Assembly: GCA_000622025.1 (NCBI GenBank)
Contig: KK211389.1
Coordinates: forward strand, 248,001 to 312,000
Origin: Lachnospiraceae bacterium AD3010
GTDB lineage: Bacteria > Bacillota > Clostridia > Lachnospirales > Lachnospiraceae
Direction of reading: 5' to 3'
DNA length: 64,000 nt
Every line of letters starts with the position of its first letter. Positions within the stretch are counted from its first letter, which is position 1. Of this stretch, positions 46,232-55,860 are shown piece after piece. The translations under genes were made by a program, and so were the position numbers. The notes under the pieces are model-generated. The model did no database searches. It saw only the letters and a list, made by a program, of their open reading frames with translations, and was not told the DNA's origin.

Positions 46232-48226
46232 TTACTTTCGTCCGTTACGGAACTGAACCGGGGTCATGCCGTAGCGCTTCTTAAACTGACGGTTAAAATG
46301 CTCGACACTCGGGTATCCCACGTTTTCCGCAACCCTCTCCACCTTCATATTTCCGTTTTTCAGAAGTGTGCAGGCCTTCTTCAGCCTTATCTTCTGCAGA
46401 TTCTCACTGAAGGTTGCTCCCGACTGCTCCTTTATGTATTTGGAGAGATAGGGCTTTGAAAGGTAAAATTCCTTTGAAAGATCATCAAGTGTTACAGATA
46501 GATAATTCTCCTGTATATAATTCATTATTTCCGTTATGCGTCTGTCTCTGTCGGCGTCCTCGCTTTTCAAAAGCTCCAGCTGGTTTACTGCCACACAAAG
46601 TGCATTAATGGAGGATTTAATGATATCCTCATCGATACCTACTCCCCAGTACTTCCTTCCGTTACAGGTTATGCCAACGTAGGTGCAGGCCTTACTGGAG
46701 GATCCCCTGCTCAGGGCATGCTCCTCATAGATTGAAAGCTCATATGAGATATCAAAGTAGGATTTAATTGCATTGCTGACCGAATCTAAGCGCCCGTTTC
46801 CGTTCGCGGCGACAACAACATCCTGTCCGTTCTGCCTTATGGTGGTCTTTGTAAGGATGCCGTCATGCTGCTGCTCAAAATGGCACTCCGGTATGGAGAA
46901 TACGCCGTCATTATTTATATACTTATCCTCAAAGATATGATAGACACGCTCGGGCGAAAGCTCCGCGTGCTCGTGGTCGGAGATACCCTTTACGGTATAG
47001 CCCACATCCTCCTGCATCTCCTTCGGAACCTGCATACCGTAATTGGTCTTTAAAATAAAGCTTACGCCTCCCTTTCCCGACTGGGAATTAATCCTTATCA
47101 CATCCCCGTCATACTCTCTTCCCAGGTCCTTCGGATCAACCGGAAGATAGGGTACGCTCCAGGGCTTGTCCATATGATGCTTTCTCCAGGTGAAGCCCTT
47201 CGCTATGGCGTCCTGATGGGATCCCGAGAAAGCGGTAAATACCAGCGCTCCGCCGTAGGGCTGTCTCTCATGTATCCTCATTCTCGTAAGTCTTTCGTAA
47301 GTCTCACCGATGGAGGTGATATTCGAAAAATCGAGCTTACTGTCTACGCCGTGGGTAAACATATTCATGGCAAGGGTCACTATATCCACATTACCGGTTC
47401 TCTCTCCGTTTCCGAAAAGAGTTCCCTCTATCCTGTCCGCACCTGCGAGAAGCCCAAGCTCCGCATCCGAAATCCCGCAGCCCCTGTCATTATGGGGATG
47501 AAGTGAAAGAACCACGGCATCGCGGTATTTAAGGCTGTTACTGATACACTCGATCTGTGTGGCAAATACGTGAGGCATGGCATTTTCCACGGTAGTCGGG
47601 ATATTGATTATCACCTTGTTATTCTTCTTCGGCTTCCATACATCAAGCACCGCATTGCAGACATCAACCGCATACTCAACCTCTGTTCCCGGGAAGCTCT
47701 CCGGAGAATACTCGAATGAGAAATCTCCGTCTGTCTCATCCGCAAGGCGCTTTAAGAGCTTGGCCCCGTCTATTGCGATCTGCTTTATTTCTTCCTTGCT
47801 CTTTTTAAAGACCTGCTCCCTCTGTGCCACAGAGGTGGAATTGTAGAGGTGGATTATGGCCTTCGGAGCTCCCTTCACCGCTTCAAAGGTCTTTCTGATA
47901 ATGTGATCCCTGGCCTGTGTCAGAACCTGCAGTGTCACATCATCCGGCACCATCTTTCTCTCGATAAGGGTTCTTGCGAATTTATACTCGGTTTCCGATG
48001 CTGCGGGGAAGCCTATCTCTATCTCCTTAAAGCCGATCCTGACAAGCATTTCAAAGAATTCCAGCTTTTCTTCGAGGCTCATAGGTTCAATAAGCGCCTG
48101 GTTCCCGTCGCGGAGATCCACGCTGCACCAGATCGGAGCCTTTGTGATATGATCCTTCTTTGCCCACTCATAGGTGGGTTTTTTCGGCATAAAGTACTGA
48201 ATCTTGTATTTTTCCCTGTTTAACAT
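46232..48226 (-). CDS. leuA: 2-isopropylmalate synthase fused to AraC-type HTH domain
   Basis: Residues 1 to about 555 form a type-2 LeuA that condenses acetyl-CoA with 2-oxoisovalerate in leucine synthesis: [12 protein letters not shown], metal-binding [17 protein letters not shown], and the leucine-binding LeuA dimer domain (about 430-550). Residues 562-664 are an AraC/XylS helix-turn-helix pair: [17 protein letters not shown] and [18 protein letters not shown]. The frame is continuous across the join. Such a protein could sense leucine and bind DNA, perhaps at its own leader. Extended -10 promoter, GGAGGG site. Fusion is seen; the regulatory role is inference. Confidence 0.93.
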   Translation of the reverse strand: MLNREKYKIQYFMPKKPTYEWAKKDHITKAPIWCSVDLRDGNQALIEPMSLEEKLEFFEMLVRIGFKEIEIGFPAASETEYKFARTLIERKMVPDDVTLQVLTQARDHIIRKTFEAVKGAPKAIIHLYNSTSVAQREQVFKKSKEEIKQIAIDGAKLLKRLADETDGDFSFEYSPESFPGTEVEYAVDVCNAVLDVWKPKKNNKVIINIPTTVENAMPHVFATQIECISNSLKYRDAVVLSLHPHNDRGCGISDAELGLLAGADRIEGTLFGNGERTGNVDIVTLAMNMFTHGVDSKLDFSNITSIGETYERLTRMRIHERQPYGGALVFTAFSGSHQDAIAKGFTWRKHHMDKPWSVPYLPVDPKDLGREYDGDVIRINSQSGKGGVSFILKTNYGMQVPKEMQEDVGYTVKGISDHEHAELSPERVYHIFEDKYINNDGVFSIPECHFEQQHDGILTKTTIRQNGQDVVVAANGNGRLDSVSNAIKSYFDISYELSIYEEHALSRGSSSKACTYVGITCNGRKYWGVGIDEDIIKSSINALCVAVNQLELLKSEDADRDRRITEIMNYIQENYLSVTLDDLSKEFYLSKPYLSKYIKEQSGATFSENLQKIRLKKACTLLKNGNMKVERVAENVGYPSVEHFNRQFKKRYGMTPVQFRNGRK

Positions 48227-48240
48227 ATTTCCCTCCGGTC

Positions 48241-48283
48241 ATTGACTGTTATGATGGATCCATTCCTCATAATAATAGTCAAA
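48241..48283. promoter_or_regulatory. Dyad in the leuA leader
   Basis: Inverted arms TTGACT (48242-48247) and AGTCAA (48277-48282), TTATGA (48249-48254) and TCATAA (48267-48272), around the perfect palindrome ATGGATCCAT (48254-48263). It lies between the predicted transcription start and the leuA start codon, so it can act as DNA operator or as an mRNA hairpin ending 7 nt before the ribosome site. Confidence 0.6.
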
Positions 48284-48299
48284 TTATTTGATGAATGTT

Positions 48300-48308
48300 A
48301 TTATAGCA
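48300..48308 (-). promoter_or_regulatory. Extended -10 promoter of leuA
   Basis: Minus strand TGC-TATAAT, a perfect extended -10, about 75 nt before the leuA start. The -35 region (TGTGAA) is poor, which may call for an activator. Confidence 0.6.
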
Positions 48309-48359
48309 CTCATTTCTGTTTTTCACAGGGATAAATTTAATCTAATTGATTGATCTTTT

Positions 48360-49739
48360 TTATTCTCCCACCAGATCCCTTATCCATATCTTCTTTTTCA
48401 GCATGATGAAACCGATCAGAGCCTTTATTGAATCAAGCGAAAGAACTGTAGTATAAATGATCCCGATACTGAATGAGGTGTAACGGGAGAGAATGAAGGC
48501 TGCAGGCCAGGATACAAACCACAGAAATACCGAGTCAAATAGAAAGGTTATGACTGTCCTGCCACCTGACCTTATGGTGAAGTACGCAGAGTTTAAGAAG
48601 GCCTCCACCGGAAGGTAAAACGCTGCAATACATATAAACTCTGCGGCCAGCTTTTTTATTTCCTCTCCGGTATTGTAAAATTCCGGAAATAGCGGTGCCA
48701 TTATAAACTGTATAAACGCAAGCACGACTGAAACCGATACGGAAAAAGCGATCAGACGGTTGTCTGTTTCCACAACGTTCGACATATCGCCTGACCCCAG
48801 GATCTGTCCTATCATGATAGCCACCACATTGCCCATTGAGATCACAAATACCTTGAAAAGATTGACAATGGTGCTGGAGATATTGAAGGCCGCCACCACG
48901 CTTAAGCCACGGACGGAGTAGCACTGGGTAAGGGCGGCCATTCCCAATGACCACATAAACTCATTTAAGAAAAGTGGAGTACCCTTTATAAGGATCTTAA
49001 GCGCCAGTGATGAGGGTATGGAAAATCCCCTGTATAATCCCACCGCGAAGGGATTTTTGTCTCTGTTCAAATGGGTCCAGAGTACAACGATAAGAAGCTC
49101 TACAATACGGGAAGTGACGGTTGCTATGGCTGCACCCCGGACACCCAGAACCGGTGCACCGAAATTCCCGAAGATCAGAACATAATTAAGAAACAGGTTT
49201 ACGCATACCGCTATAACCCCTGCGCTCATGGGTACCAGTGTCTCCCCGCACTCACGTAAGGTGCCCGCATAGCACTGTGTCACCGCAAAGGGCAGGAGTC
49301 CTATAAGCATCACGCTTAAATACCGGTTCCCGTACATTAAGGTAGCAGCCGCATCAATATTTTCCCCCTGCTCATGAAGATACAGGGATATCAGCTGATC
49401 CTTAAAGAAAATAAAGATAAGGACTCCCGCTGCCGATATGACCGCCGCTTCCAGAAGCTTAAAACGAAGGGTATGGCGGACTCCTTCGGTATTCTTCTGT
49501 CCTACATACTGTGCGGTAAAAATCCCCGCTCCGGATATGGCTCCGAAGACCCCGAGGTAAAATACGAAAAAGAGCTGGTTTATGATGGCAACCCCTGACA
49601 TCTGCTCTGTTCCGATCCTGCCCACCATAATATTATCCAGAAGGCTTACAAAATTCGTTATACCGTTCTGGATAATTATTGGTATCGCTATTGAAAGAAC
49701 TCTTTTGTAAAAGGCTCTGTCACCAATGAATCTGTTCAT
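48360..49739 (-). CDS. MATE family efflux transporter
   Basis: A 459-residue membrane protein with twelve predicted helices and two MatE repeats; cation-coupled multidrug or metabolite exporter. N-terminal A-I-P-I-I-I-Q-N-G-I-T-N and L-D-N-I-M-V-G-R-I-G are typical. ATG start; the only ribosome-site-like sequence, AGGATGA 11 nt upstream, belongs to the interspersed repeat. It follows hydF in direction but the MITE-like element separates them, so co-transcription is uncertain. Confidence 0.9.
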   Translation of the reverse strand: MNRFIGDRAFYKRVLSIAIPIIIQNGITNFVSLLDNIMVGRIGTEQMSGVAIINQLFFVFYLGVFGAISGAGIFTAQYVGQKNTEGVRHTLRFKLLEAAVISAAGVLIFIFFKDQLISLYLHEQGENIDAAATLMYGNRYLSVMLIGLLPFAVTQCYAGTLRECGETLVPMSAGVIAVCVNLFLNYVLIFGNFGAPVLGVRGAAIATVTSRIVELLIVVLWTHLNRDKNPFAVGLYRGFSIPSSLALKILIKGTPLFLNEFMWSLGMAALTQCYSVRGLSVVAAFNISSTIVNLFKVFVISMGNVVAIMIGQILGSGDMSNVVETDNRLIAFSVSVSVVLAFIQFIMAPLFPEFYNTGEEIKKLAAEFICIAAFYLPVEAFLNSAYFTIRSGGRTVITFLFDSVFLWFVSWPAAFILSRYTSFSIGIIYTTVLSLDSIKALIGFIMLKKKIWIRDLVGE

Positions 49740-49744
49740 AATCT

Positions 49745-49805
49745 ATGTCATCCTGAGGAGCGGTCTATCTGTCATCCTGAGGAGCGATAGCGACGAAGGA
49801 TCTTT
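49745..49805. repeat. Interspersed repeat copy 5
   Basis: Two GTCATCCTGAGGAGCG units, the second continuing as GCGACGAAGGATCTT, in the spacer just upstream of the MATE gene. Same consensus as the copies near crt and rimO. Confidence 0.82.
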
Positions 49806-49822
49806 CCACACGTCTTTGCCCG

Positions 49823-50049
49823 TGTCCCGGGCTGGCAACTGTTTTTTGAGCAATCAGCACGTCCCGCTTAGCGAATCCGAGACTTATAAATTTTGCGAGT
49901 GCGAAGGCCGGGCTTGCATCAGGATTATGATTATTATTCGTAATGCTAATATGCAAGACCGGAACAGCGCCGAGCAAAATTTTGTCATAAGACGAAGGAT
50001 GAGCTTAGCGGGATCGTAGCGCGAAAAAAATAGTTGCCAACCCGGGACA
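49823..50049. mobile_element. MITE-like near-palindromic element
   Basis: A 227-bp segment whose ends are inverted repeats (TGTCCCGGGCTGGCAACT and the complement of AGTTGCCAACCCGGGACA, one difference in 18). Inner arms also pair: CCCGCTTAGC.../...GCTTAGCGGG, ATAAATTTTGC/GCAAAATTTTG, CCGGGCTTGCAT/ATGCAAGACCGG. The whole can fold as one long hairpin with an AT-rich loop near 49935. No transposase is encoded. Its right side runs through GGTGAAGGATCTTA into the hydF stop codon. Confidence 0.75.
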
Positions 50050-50061
50050 TGGTGAAGGATC

Positions 50062-51255
50062 TTATAGAAACACTTCCATGCATCTATCAAGTATCCCGTT
50101 CATGGCTGCGATGGCTATGCCGTAATTCACTATAGGGACACCTGCCTCCCGGGCTTTATTTATCCTGAAGCGCATCTCTGCTTCATTAAGCATACAGCCT
50201 CCGCAGTGGACTATAAGTGAATAATCCTTTAGCTTCTCCGGAAAGTCCCTTCCCGAAGTAAAGGAAAACTCCGGCTCCGCTTTGCAGTAATCCCTTATCC
50301 ACCCGGGAATCTTTACGCTTCCTATGTCGTTACACTGCCGGTGGTGGGTACAGCCCTCGGAAATAAGCACCCTGTCGCCGTCCTTCAGGGTTTTCAGCCT
50401 GTCCGCTCCCTTCTTTAATTCAAAGAGATCGCCCTTATATCTCGCAAAAAGCATGGAAAAGCTCGTAAGGAGAATATCCTCCGGCACTATCTTTGAGACC
50501 CTGCCATAGGCCTGGGAATCGGTGATCACAAGTCCGGGCTTTTTCTTTATACCGGACAGGGTATCCTGAAGCTCACTGTCACGGCATACCACCGCGCTGC
50601 AACCGCTCTCAAGGATATCCCTTATGGTCTGCTGCTGTGGAAGTATAAGACGCCCTTTTGGAGCCGACTCATCTATAGGTATCACCAGCACCACCGTATC
50701 TCCCGGGTTTAGGAGATCTCCCACCAGTTTTTTTTCTTTTCCCTTATTCTTTTCTGCGTAAGATCCCAGGAGCTCCTTAAATTCCTTAATATGAAAACCG
50801 GTTTTGGAGCTTAGAGCTATCTCGTTCCCATCGGAATCTCCATCCTTAAGCTCTCCCCCGTATAGATCCGCCTTTGTAAGTGCCTTCACATAGGGAATAC
50901 CCCTGTCTTCAAAAAGCCTTATAAGATCGGTCTCGGACTTTTCCGGCTCACTGCCGTATTCCCTCACCAGGACTGCGATATCGGTTTCCTTAAGTATATT
51001 TTCCGCTCTTTCTACTCTCTTTGACCCGAGCTCTCCGCTGTCATCTATCCCCGGAGTATCAATGATAAGTACCGGTCCTATTGGCAGTAGCTCCATGGCC
51101 TTCCTTACAGGATCCGTCGTTGTCCCCTTCACCTCGGACACAAGGCTCATCTCCTGGGAAGTTACGGCATTAACCAGGCTCGATTTTCCCGCATTCCTTA
51201 TACCGAAAAACGCTATATGTACCCTTTCGGATACAGGTGTGTCATTAAGGCTCAA
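50062..51255 (-). CDS. hydF: [FeFe]-hydrogenase maturation GTPase HydF
   Basis: GTPase and scaffold on which the 2Fe part of the H-cluster is built before transfer to the hydrogenase; 397 residues. G1 motif G-I-R-N-A-G-K-S-S, G3 D-T-P-G, and the C-terminal cluster motif C-T-H-H...H-C-G-G-C. TTG start (51253-51255) behind GGAGGAG. Its TAA stop forms the end of the adjacent repeat. Directly follows hydG in the hydS-hydE-hydG-hydF operon. Confidence 0.94.
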   Translation of the reverse strand: MSLNDTPVSERVHIAFFGIRNAGKSSLVNAVTSQEMSLVSEVKGTTTDPVRKAMELLPIGPVLIIDTPGIDDSGELGSKRVERAENILKETDIAVLVREYGSEPEKSETDLIRLFEDRGIPYVKALTKADLYGGELKDGDSDGNEIALSSKTGFHIKEFKELLGSYAEKNKGKEKKLVGDLLNPGDTVVLVIPIDESAPKGRLILPQQQTIRDILESGCSAVVCRDSELQDTLSGIKKKPGLVITDSQAYGRVSKIVPEDILLTSFSMLFARYKGDLFELKKGADRLKTLKDGDRVLISEGCTHHRQCNDIGSVKIPGWIRDYCKAEPEFSFTSGRDFPEKLKDYSLIVHCGGCMLNEAEMRFRINKAREAGVPIVNYGIAIAAMNGILDRCMEVFL

Positions 51256-51293
51256 GTCTCTCCTCCGGCTGCTTAAAAAAGCTGCAGAGCTTT

Positions 51294-52742
51294 TCAGAAT
51301 CTGAAGTCTCTTTTGTTTGAGGTTCTGATATCCTCAATATGGCTTCTTGCTATGGCTCTGGTCTTTTCGTTTGGAATTTTCTTTAATTCCCGCTCTATCA
51401 TCTCATAGCCCTTTTTCTTTGTAGCTTCAGATGCATAATCCTCAAGATACTCCGCAAGGGTCATCAGTGCATTGGGATGACAGCAGTTTAGGATCTGTCC
51501 GTTCTTACAGAGAGCCATAAACCTGTCCCCGGTCCTTCCCTCCCTGTAGCAGGCCGTGCAGAAGGAGGGTATATGATCATTATCCATAAGCCAGGATACC
51601 ACCTCGTCAAGGGACCTCTGGTCCGAAACATCAAACTGCTCCGTGTCATGGGGTCTTTCCTCTTCCGTATATCCTCCAACGCTGGTTCTTGATCCTCCAC
51701 TTATCTGGGATATGCCGAGGCGAAGGAGTCTCTCCCGCACCGCCTGGTTTTCCCTTGTGGATATGATCATTCCGGTATATGGAACCGCAAGTCTTATGCA
51801 GGCTGTGATATGGGCAAAGGTCTCATCGCTTATCCCGTTATCAAAAGCATCCGGGTCTATGTCATCTGCCTTCTTTACCCTGGGAACACTGATGGTATGT
51901 GGTCCTACGCCGTGGACAGCCTCCAGATGCTCTGCATGCATGATGAGTCCCGCAAATTCGTATTTATAAAGCTCGAGTCCGAAGAGGACACCTAAGCCCA
52001 CATCATCTATGCCGCCCTCCATAGCCCTGTCCATAGCCTCCGTATGGTAGTCATAGTCATGCTTCGGACCTGTGGGGTGGAGCTCTAAGTACCTCTCCTT
52101 ATTATAAGTTTCCTGAAAGAGTATATAAGTGCCTATCCCGGCTTCCTTCAGCTTCCTGTAGTTCTCAACAGTGGTTGCGGCAATGTTTACATTAACACGT
52201 CTTATATCCCCGTTCTTATGATGAACGCTGTATATGGTCTTTATGGAATCAAGGATATATTCTATGGGATTATTTACAGGGTCCTCTCCGGCTTCAATGG
52301 CGAGCCGCTTATGACCCATATTCTGAAGTGCTATGACCTCCTGTCTAATCTCCTCCTGATCAAGCTTTTTCCTTGCGATATGCTTATTCTTAAGGTGATA
52401 GGGACAGTACAGGCATCCGTTCACGCAATAATTTGAAAGATATAGGGGCGCAAACATGACTATGCGGTTTCCGTAAAACGCCTGCTTGATCTCCTCAGCT
52501 ATACTGTATATTTTCTGTCTGATCTCCGGATCAGTTGTAGCTAAAAGAAGGGATGCCTCCCTGTGGGAAAGACCTCTGCAGGTACAGCCTCTGTCGTTTT
52601 TTACCGGCCTGGCCTTTTCCAGTATCTTTAAGATAAGCGGCTTATTATCTTTATTCTTTTCCGCATAATCAAGTGTTTCCAGTATCTCTTCGTGGTTTAT
52701 GAATTCTTCTGCCTTTAGTGATGCAGGATCATATACTGCCAT
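51294..52742 (-). CDS. hydG: [FeFe]-hydrogenase maturase HydG (tyrosine lyase)
   Basis: Radical SAM tyrosine lyase of 482 residues that makes CO and cyanide ligands for the H-cluster. The radical SAM motif is Y-C-V-N-G-C-L-Y-C and the C-terminal auxiliary cluster motif C-T-A-C...C-C-H-P-N-A distinguishes it from ThiH, as does the length. 36 nt after hydE and 38 nt before hydF. Confidence 0.95.
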   Translation of the reverse strand: MAVYDPASLKAEEFINHEEILETLDYAEKNKDNKPLILKILEKARPVKNDRGCTCRGLSHREASLLLATTDPEIRQKIYSIAEEIKQAFYGNRIVMFAPLYLSNYCVNGCLYCPYHLKNKHIARKKLDQEEIRQEVIALQNMGHKRLAIEAGEDPVNNPIEYILDSIKTIYSVHHKNGDIRRVNVNIAATTVENYRKLKEAGIGTYILFQETYNKERYLELHPTGPKHDYDYHTEAMDRAMEGGIDDVGLGVLFGLELYKYEFAGLIMHAEHLEAVHGVGPHTISVPRVKKADDIDPDAFDNGISDETFAHITACIRLAVPYTGMIISTRENQAVRERLLRLGISQISGGSRTSVGGYTEEERPHDTEQFDVSDQRSLDEVVSWLMDNDHIPSFCTACYREGRTGDRFMALCKNGQILNCCHPNALMTLAEYLEDYASEATKKKGYEMIERELKKIPNEKTRAIARSHIEDIRTSNKRDFRF

Positions 52743-52778
52743 TTCCTGTCTATGCCGCTCCTTTCATTAATCCATTAC

Positions 52779-53846
52779 TTACCGCTTTTTTATATCTCCT
52801 CTGTCTGTAACTATACGGTGTCCTATGCTTTCCATACGCCTTTCAAGACAGCCTCTGCACTCTGCCGATTCCTCCCCGGTACATATCTTGTTGTCGTATA
52901 GCTCATACTTTTTTCTGACAGCTTTTGGGGAAAGGTTCGGCATCACCACATTGGCTCCGGCTCTTATCCCCTCTTCCCGTCCGGCGGGACTTAAGGTACC
53001 GAGTGCGGTTGTAGAGGGTATCAGCATTTCGGGGTGGATGATCCTTAGGATCGAAATGAGAAACAGTGTAAGCTCAACCGAACCCGGCTTTTCTCCTGCA
53101 AAGGGTGTTGCCTTATGGGGAATAAAGGGCCCTATGCCGCACATATCGGGCTTAAAGCTCTCAATGAACTTAAGATCCTCCGAAAGCTCCTTTTCTGTCT
53201 GAAAGGGGGAACCCACCATAAAGCCGCACCCGGTCTGATAGCCTGTAGCCTTAAGTATTCTAAGGCACTCCATACGGTTTTCAAATGACATTTCCGGAGG
53301 ATGGAGCTTTCTGTAATGCAGAGGATCAGCACTCTCGTGACGGAGAAGGTATCTGTCAGTCCCCGCCTTAAAAAGCTTTTCATAGCTTTCTCTGCTCCGC
53401 TCACCCATTGAGAGAGTCACTGCGCAGTCCGGATGCTTTTCCTTTATCCTGCCTATCAGTCCGCACAGCACATCATCATCAAAGAAGCCGTCCTCTCCGC
53501 CCTGAAGCACAAAGGTCCTGAAGCCCAGCTCGTAGCCGGTATCACAGCTTAATAGTATTTCCTCAATTGAAAGCCTGTACCGCTCAACGGAAGCATTGCT
53601 CCGTCTGATCCCGCAGTACAGGCAGTCATTCTTACAGATATTACTTAGCTCTATAAGTCCGCGGACATAGACATCCCTGCCGTATATCCTTTCCTTCAGC
53701 CTGTCAGCCTCAGCTCTTAAAATACAAGCTGTTTCAGGGCTTCTCTCCCGGATAAGGGCAGCGTAGCCTTCGGTACTGAGGCTCCTTCTGTCTATTAGTT
53801 CACGAACGAGAGTATCTATATCAGGCTTCCTCTCCGGACCTGACAA
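52779..53846 (-). CDS. hydE: [FeFe]-hydrogenase maturase HydE
   Basis: Radical SAM enzyme, 355 residues, needed for building the dithiomethylamine-bearing Fe centre. Motif [12 protein letters not shown] is that of HydE. BioB and PylB are relatives, but the operon context decides. No ATG is near; TTG at 53844-53846 inside the end of the hydrogenase gene is the best start and gives a 26-nt overlap, so translation is probably coupled. The exact start is uncertain by a few codons. Confidence 0.92.
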   Translation of the reverse strand: MSGPERKPDIDTLVRELIDRRSLSTEGYAALIRERSPETACILRAEADRLKERIYGRDVYVRGLIELSNICKNDCLYCGIRRSNASVERYRLSIEEILLSCDTGYELGFRTFVLQGGEDGFFDDDVLCGLIGRIKEKHPDCAVTLSMGERSRESYEKLFKAGTDRYLLRHESADPLHYRKLHPPEMSFENRMECLRILKATGYQTGCGFMVGSPFQTEKELSEDLKFIESFKPDMCGIGPFIPHKATPFAGEKPGSVELTLFLISILRIIHPEMLIPSTTALGTLSPAGREEGIRAGANVVMPNLSPKAVRKKYELYDNKICTGEESAECRGCLERRMESIGHRIVTDRGDIKKR

Positions 53847-55773
53847 GGTCTTCCAGCTCAGACTTTATCGAATCCATGGTAGCCCTGAGGACACTGGTCG
53901 ATGCTGAGATCTCCTCTGTAGATGCCGCAAGATTCTGTATCCTTGAGTTTACATCGGTAACAACCTGAAGGAGATGCCCGGTTTCCTCGGAGATCCCATC
54001 GACCGCAGTTCTTATATTATTATTTGCCTCGTTACTCTTATTGGCTGTTTCCTTTGAGTTCCCTGCAAGGTTATTGATTTCGCCTGCAACTACCGCAAAG
54101 CCTCTGCCCGCTTCCCCGGCTCTCGCTGCCTCTATGGAAGCGTTAAGTGCCAGAAGGTTAGTCTGGTCAGCTATGTTTACCACCTGCTCATTATTGGAGA
54201 TAAGCTCGGCAAGAGCATCCTTTATATTGCTCACGGAATCACCCAGTCCATTGCAGAAGGTCTCCACTTCGCCGATCTCATGTGAAAGCTCCGTGCTCTC
54301 CGTGGCATTACTGTTATTGCCCTCGGCAAGCCCTTCTATGGACTCCTTCAAGGTAAGGAACTCCTCATTCACGTTATTCACGGTCTGCATTATGCTCGCT
54401 CTCTGATTTGCCAGCATTTCCTTCTCATGTGCAACCTGGCTTTCAGCCTCTTCCTTATCCTTTTCCACTATGCTCTTCAGATAGTGGACGCAGTTTTCCT
54501 TGTGGTTAAAGCCATTATATATGGCAGTGACCATATCCCGGCAGGTATCGTATCCGCAGCAGGAGCAGTTAATTTTTCTCGAAGCATCATCAAGCTTCTC
54601 CATACTGTTGAAAATCCTGTCAAATTCCGCTTCCGACGGTACCTTTATGGGACACTGGGCCGAGCGGTCGGTATATTTCCTCAGATAGTCATCCAGATTC
54701 AGGTGTGCAAACTGCTTATTAAGCATTGCAAGTCTCTTTTCCGGAGTAAGGGGCTTTGACCAAGGGCTCTTCTTTGTATTGTCCTTTACGCTTTCCTGTA
54801 TCTTTAAGAGATTATAAAGAGCGTCATCGGTTTCGGAAAGCACGGGATCCGTGCCTGTTCCGCAGATACAGCCGTTCTCACAGTTCAGGGCGTCGATAAA
54901 GAGGAAGGGCGTCTTTCCTCCCTTTATCCTGTCCTTATTGCTCCGGAGGAAGTGGTACATTCTCTTCTCACCCTCCATCTGCCTTATGAATACGCTGCTT
55001 CCGAGAAGCCAGAACACATTTTCCTTAAGTCCTCCGGGCATGGGATAAACCGAGCCCAGACCGTATTCTATCTCGTCAGTAACGGGTGAGCCCTTTACAT
55101 TATGCTCATGCGCGTACTTCATAAGGTGGTCAAAGGTCACATTATAATTCACATATCCCTTATTATTCGGATCATCTATTTCCATCTTCTTTGCGATGCA
55201 GGGGCTTATAAATGCCAGCTTATCGGTGATCTTCAGTTCCTTTCTGGCATATATGGCAGCACACATCATGGGACTCTGCACCGGGAAAAGCTTCGGAATA
55301 AGCTCCGGAAGGTATCTCTCAATATATCCAACCACTGCTGGACAGGGCTGGGATATTCCTCCGAGGAAATTATGCTTTTGGATATAATTGATATAACCCC
55401 AGGTGGTGATATCCGCACCGAAGGAAACACTTATGAAACGGTTTACGCCCAGCTTTTTAAGACCCCCGAGTATGGTTTCGTATTCTCTCGGGTAATTTGC
55501 CTTGAATGCAGGCGCGATAAGTACGGATATTTTCTGTCCCGCCTTCAGATCTTCAAAGAACCTTTCGGTATCATCGTTAAAATCACGGGCACCATGCTCA
55601 CAGGCATCAAAGCAGGCACCGCAGGATACGCATCTGTTCCCGTCGACCTCTATCCTGGTATTCCCGGCTCCGTCGGGCTCTGTGGAAACACAGGCGCCCA
55701 TAGCGCTGCAGACACTTATGCACTTATTACAGCCCACACACTTGTCATTGGTATAAACCAGTCCATTAACCAT
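53821..55773 (-). CDS. Sensory [FeFe]-hydrogenase fused to chemoreceptor signalling domain
   Basis: A 650-residue soluble protein. Residues 10-60 hold two ferredoxin-type clusters (C12, C15, C18 and C48, C51, C54, C58). Residues 78-370 are the H-cluster domain: P-C-P-A-V with C144, S-P-C-I-A-K-K with C192 and K195, and N-C-E-N-G-C with C298 and C302, so all four H-cluster cysteines are kept. The proton-relay cysteine next to C144 is Pro, as in sensory rather than catalytic enzymes. A Fe-S domain follows (C-S-C-C-G-Y-D-T-C). Residues about 455-650 are an MCP hairpin with [15 protein letters not shown], the tip that binds CheA/CheW. Start ATG 55773 behind GGAGG. Likely an H2 or redox receptor. 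Confidence 0.9.
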   Translation of the reverse strand: MVNGLVYTNDKCVGCNKCISVCSAMGACVSTEPDGAGNTRIEVDGNRCVSCGACFDACEHGARDFNDDTERFFEDLKAGQKISVLIAPAFKANYPREYETILGGLKKLGVNRFISVSFGADITTWGYINYIQKHNFLGGISQPCPAVVGYIERYLPELIPKLFPVQSPMMCAAIYARKELKITDKLAFISPCIAKKMEIDDPNNKGYVNYNVTFDHLMKYAHEHNVKGSPVTDEIEYGLGSVYPMPGGLKENVFWLLGSSVFIRQMEGEKRMYHFLRSNKDRIKGGKTPFLFIDALNCENGCICGTGTDPVLSETDDALYNLLKIQESVKDNTKKSPWSKPLTPEKRLAMLNKQFAHLNLDDYLRKYTDRSAQCPIKVPSEAEFDRIFNSMEKLDDASRKINCSCCGYDTCRDMVTAIYNGFNHKENCVHYLKSIVEKDKEEAESQVAHEKEMLANQRASIMQTVNNVNEEFLTLKESIEGLAEGNNSNATESTELSHEIGEVETFCNGLGDSVSNIKDALAELISNNEQVVNIADQTNLLALNASIEAARAGEAGRGFAVVAGEINNLAGNSKETANKSNEANNNIRTAVDGISEETGHLLQVVTDVNSRIQNLAASTEEISASTSVLRATMDSIKSELEDLVRSGEEA

Positions 55774-55830
55774 AAATATTTTCCTCCGATTTGAAACCAT
55801 ATGCTTCATTAAATGCGCTATATTTTTACT

Positions 55831-55858
55831 ATTATAGCTCTCTTACAGAAAAAAACAA
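55831..55858 (-). promoter_or_regulatory. Promoter of the hydrogenase-receptor/hydEGF operon
   Basis: Minus strand TTGTTT (55853-55858), 16-nt spacer, TATAAT (55831-55836), 58 nt before the start codon. The -35 is weak. Confidence 0.55.
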
Positions 55859-55860
55859 AG

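Noticed and set aside
46232-48226. LeuA and AraC as two genes joined by a sequencing error
   Set aside because: The frame is continuous with normal codon use across the join, and no stop or start signal is seen there.
49726-50019. Small open frames over the hydF-MATE spacer
   Set aside because: They lie in the palindromic repeat element on both strands, with no ribosome site and no similarity to real proteins.
53821-55773. Catalytic hydrogen-producing hydrogenase
   Set aside because: The proton-relay Cys is replaced by Pro and the C-terminus is a chemoreceptor domain, which point to sensing.
55102-55794. 230-codon open frame on plus across the hydrogenase-receptor gene
   Set aside because: Antisense shadow; the minus frame has intact cluster and catalytic motifs throughout.
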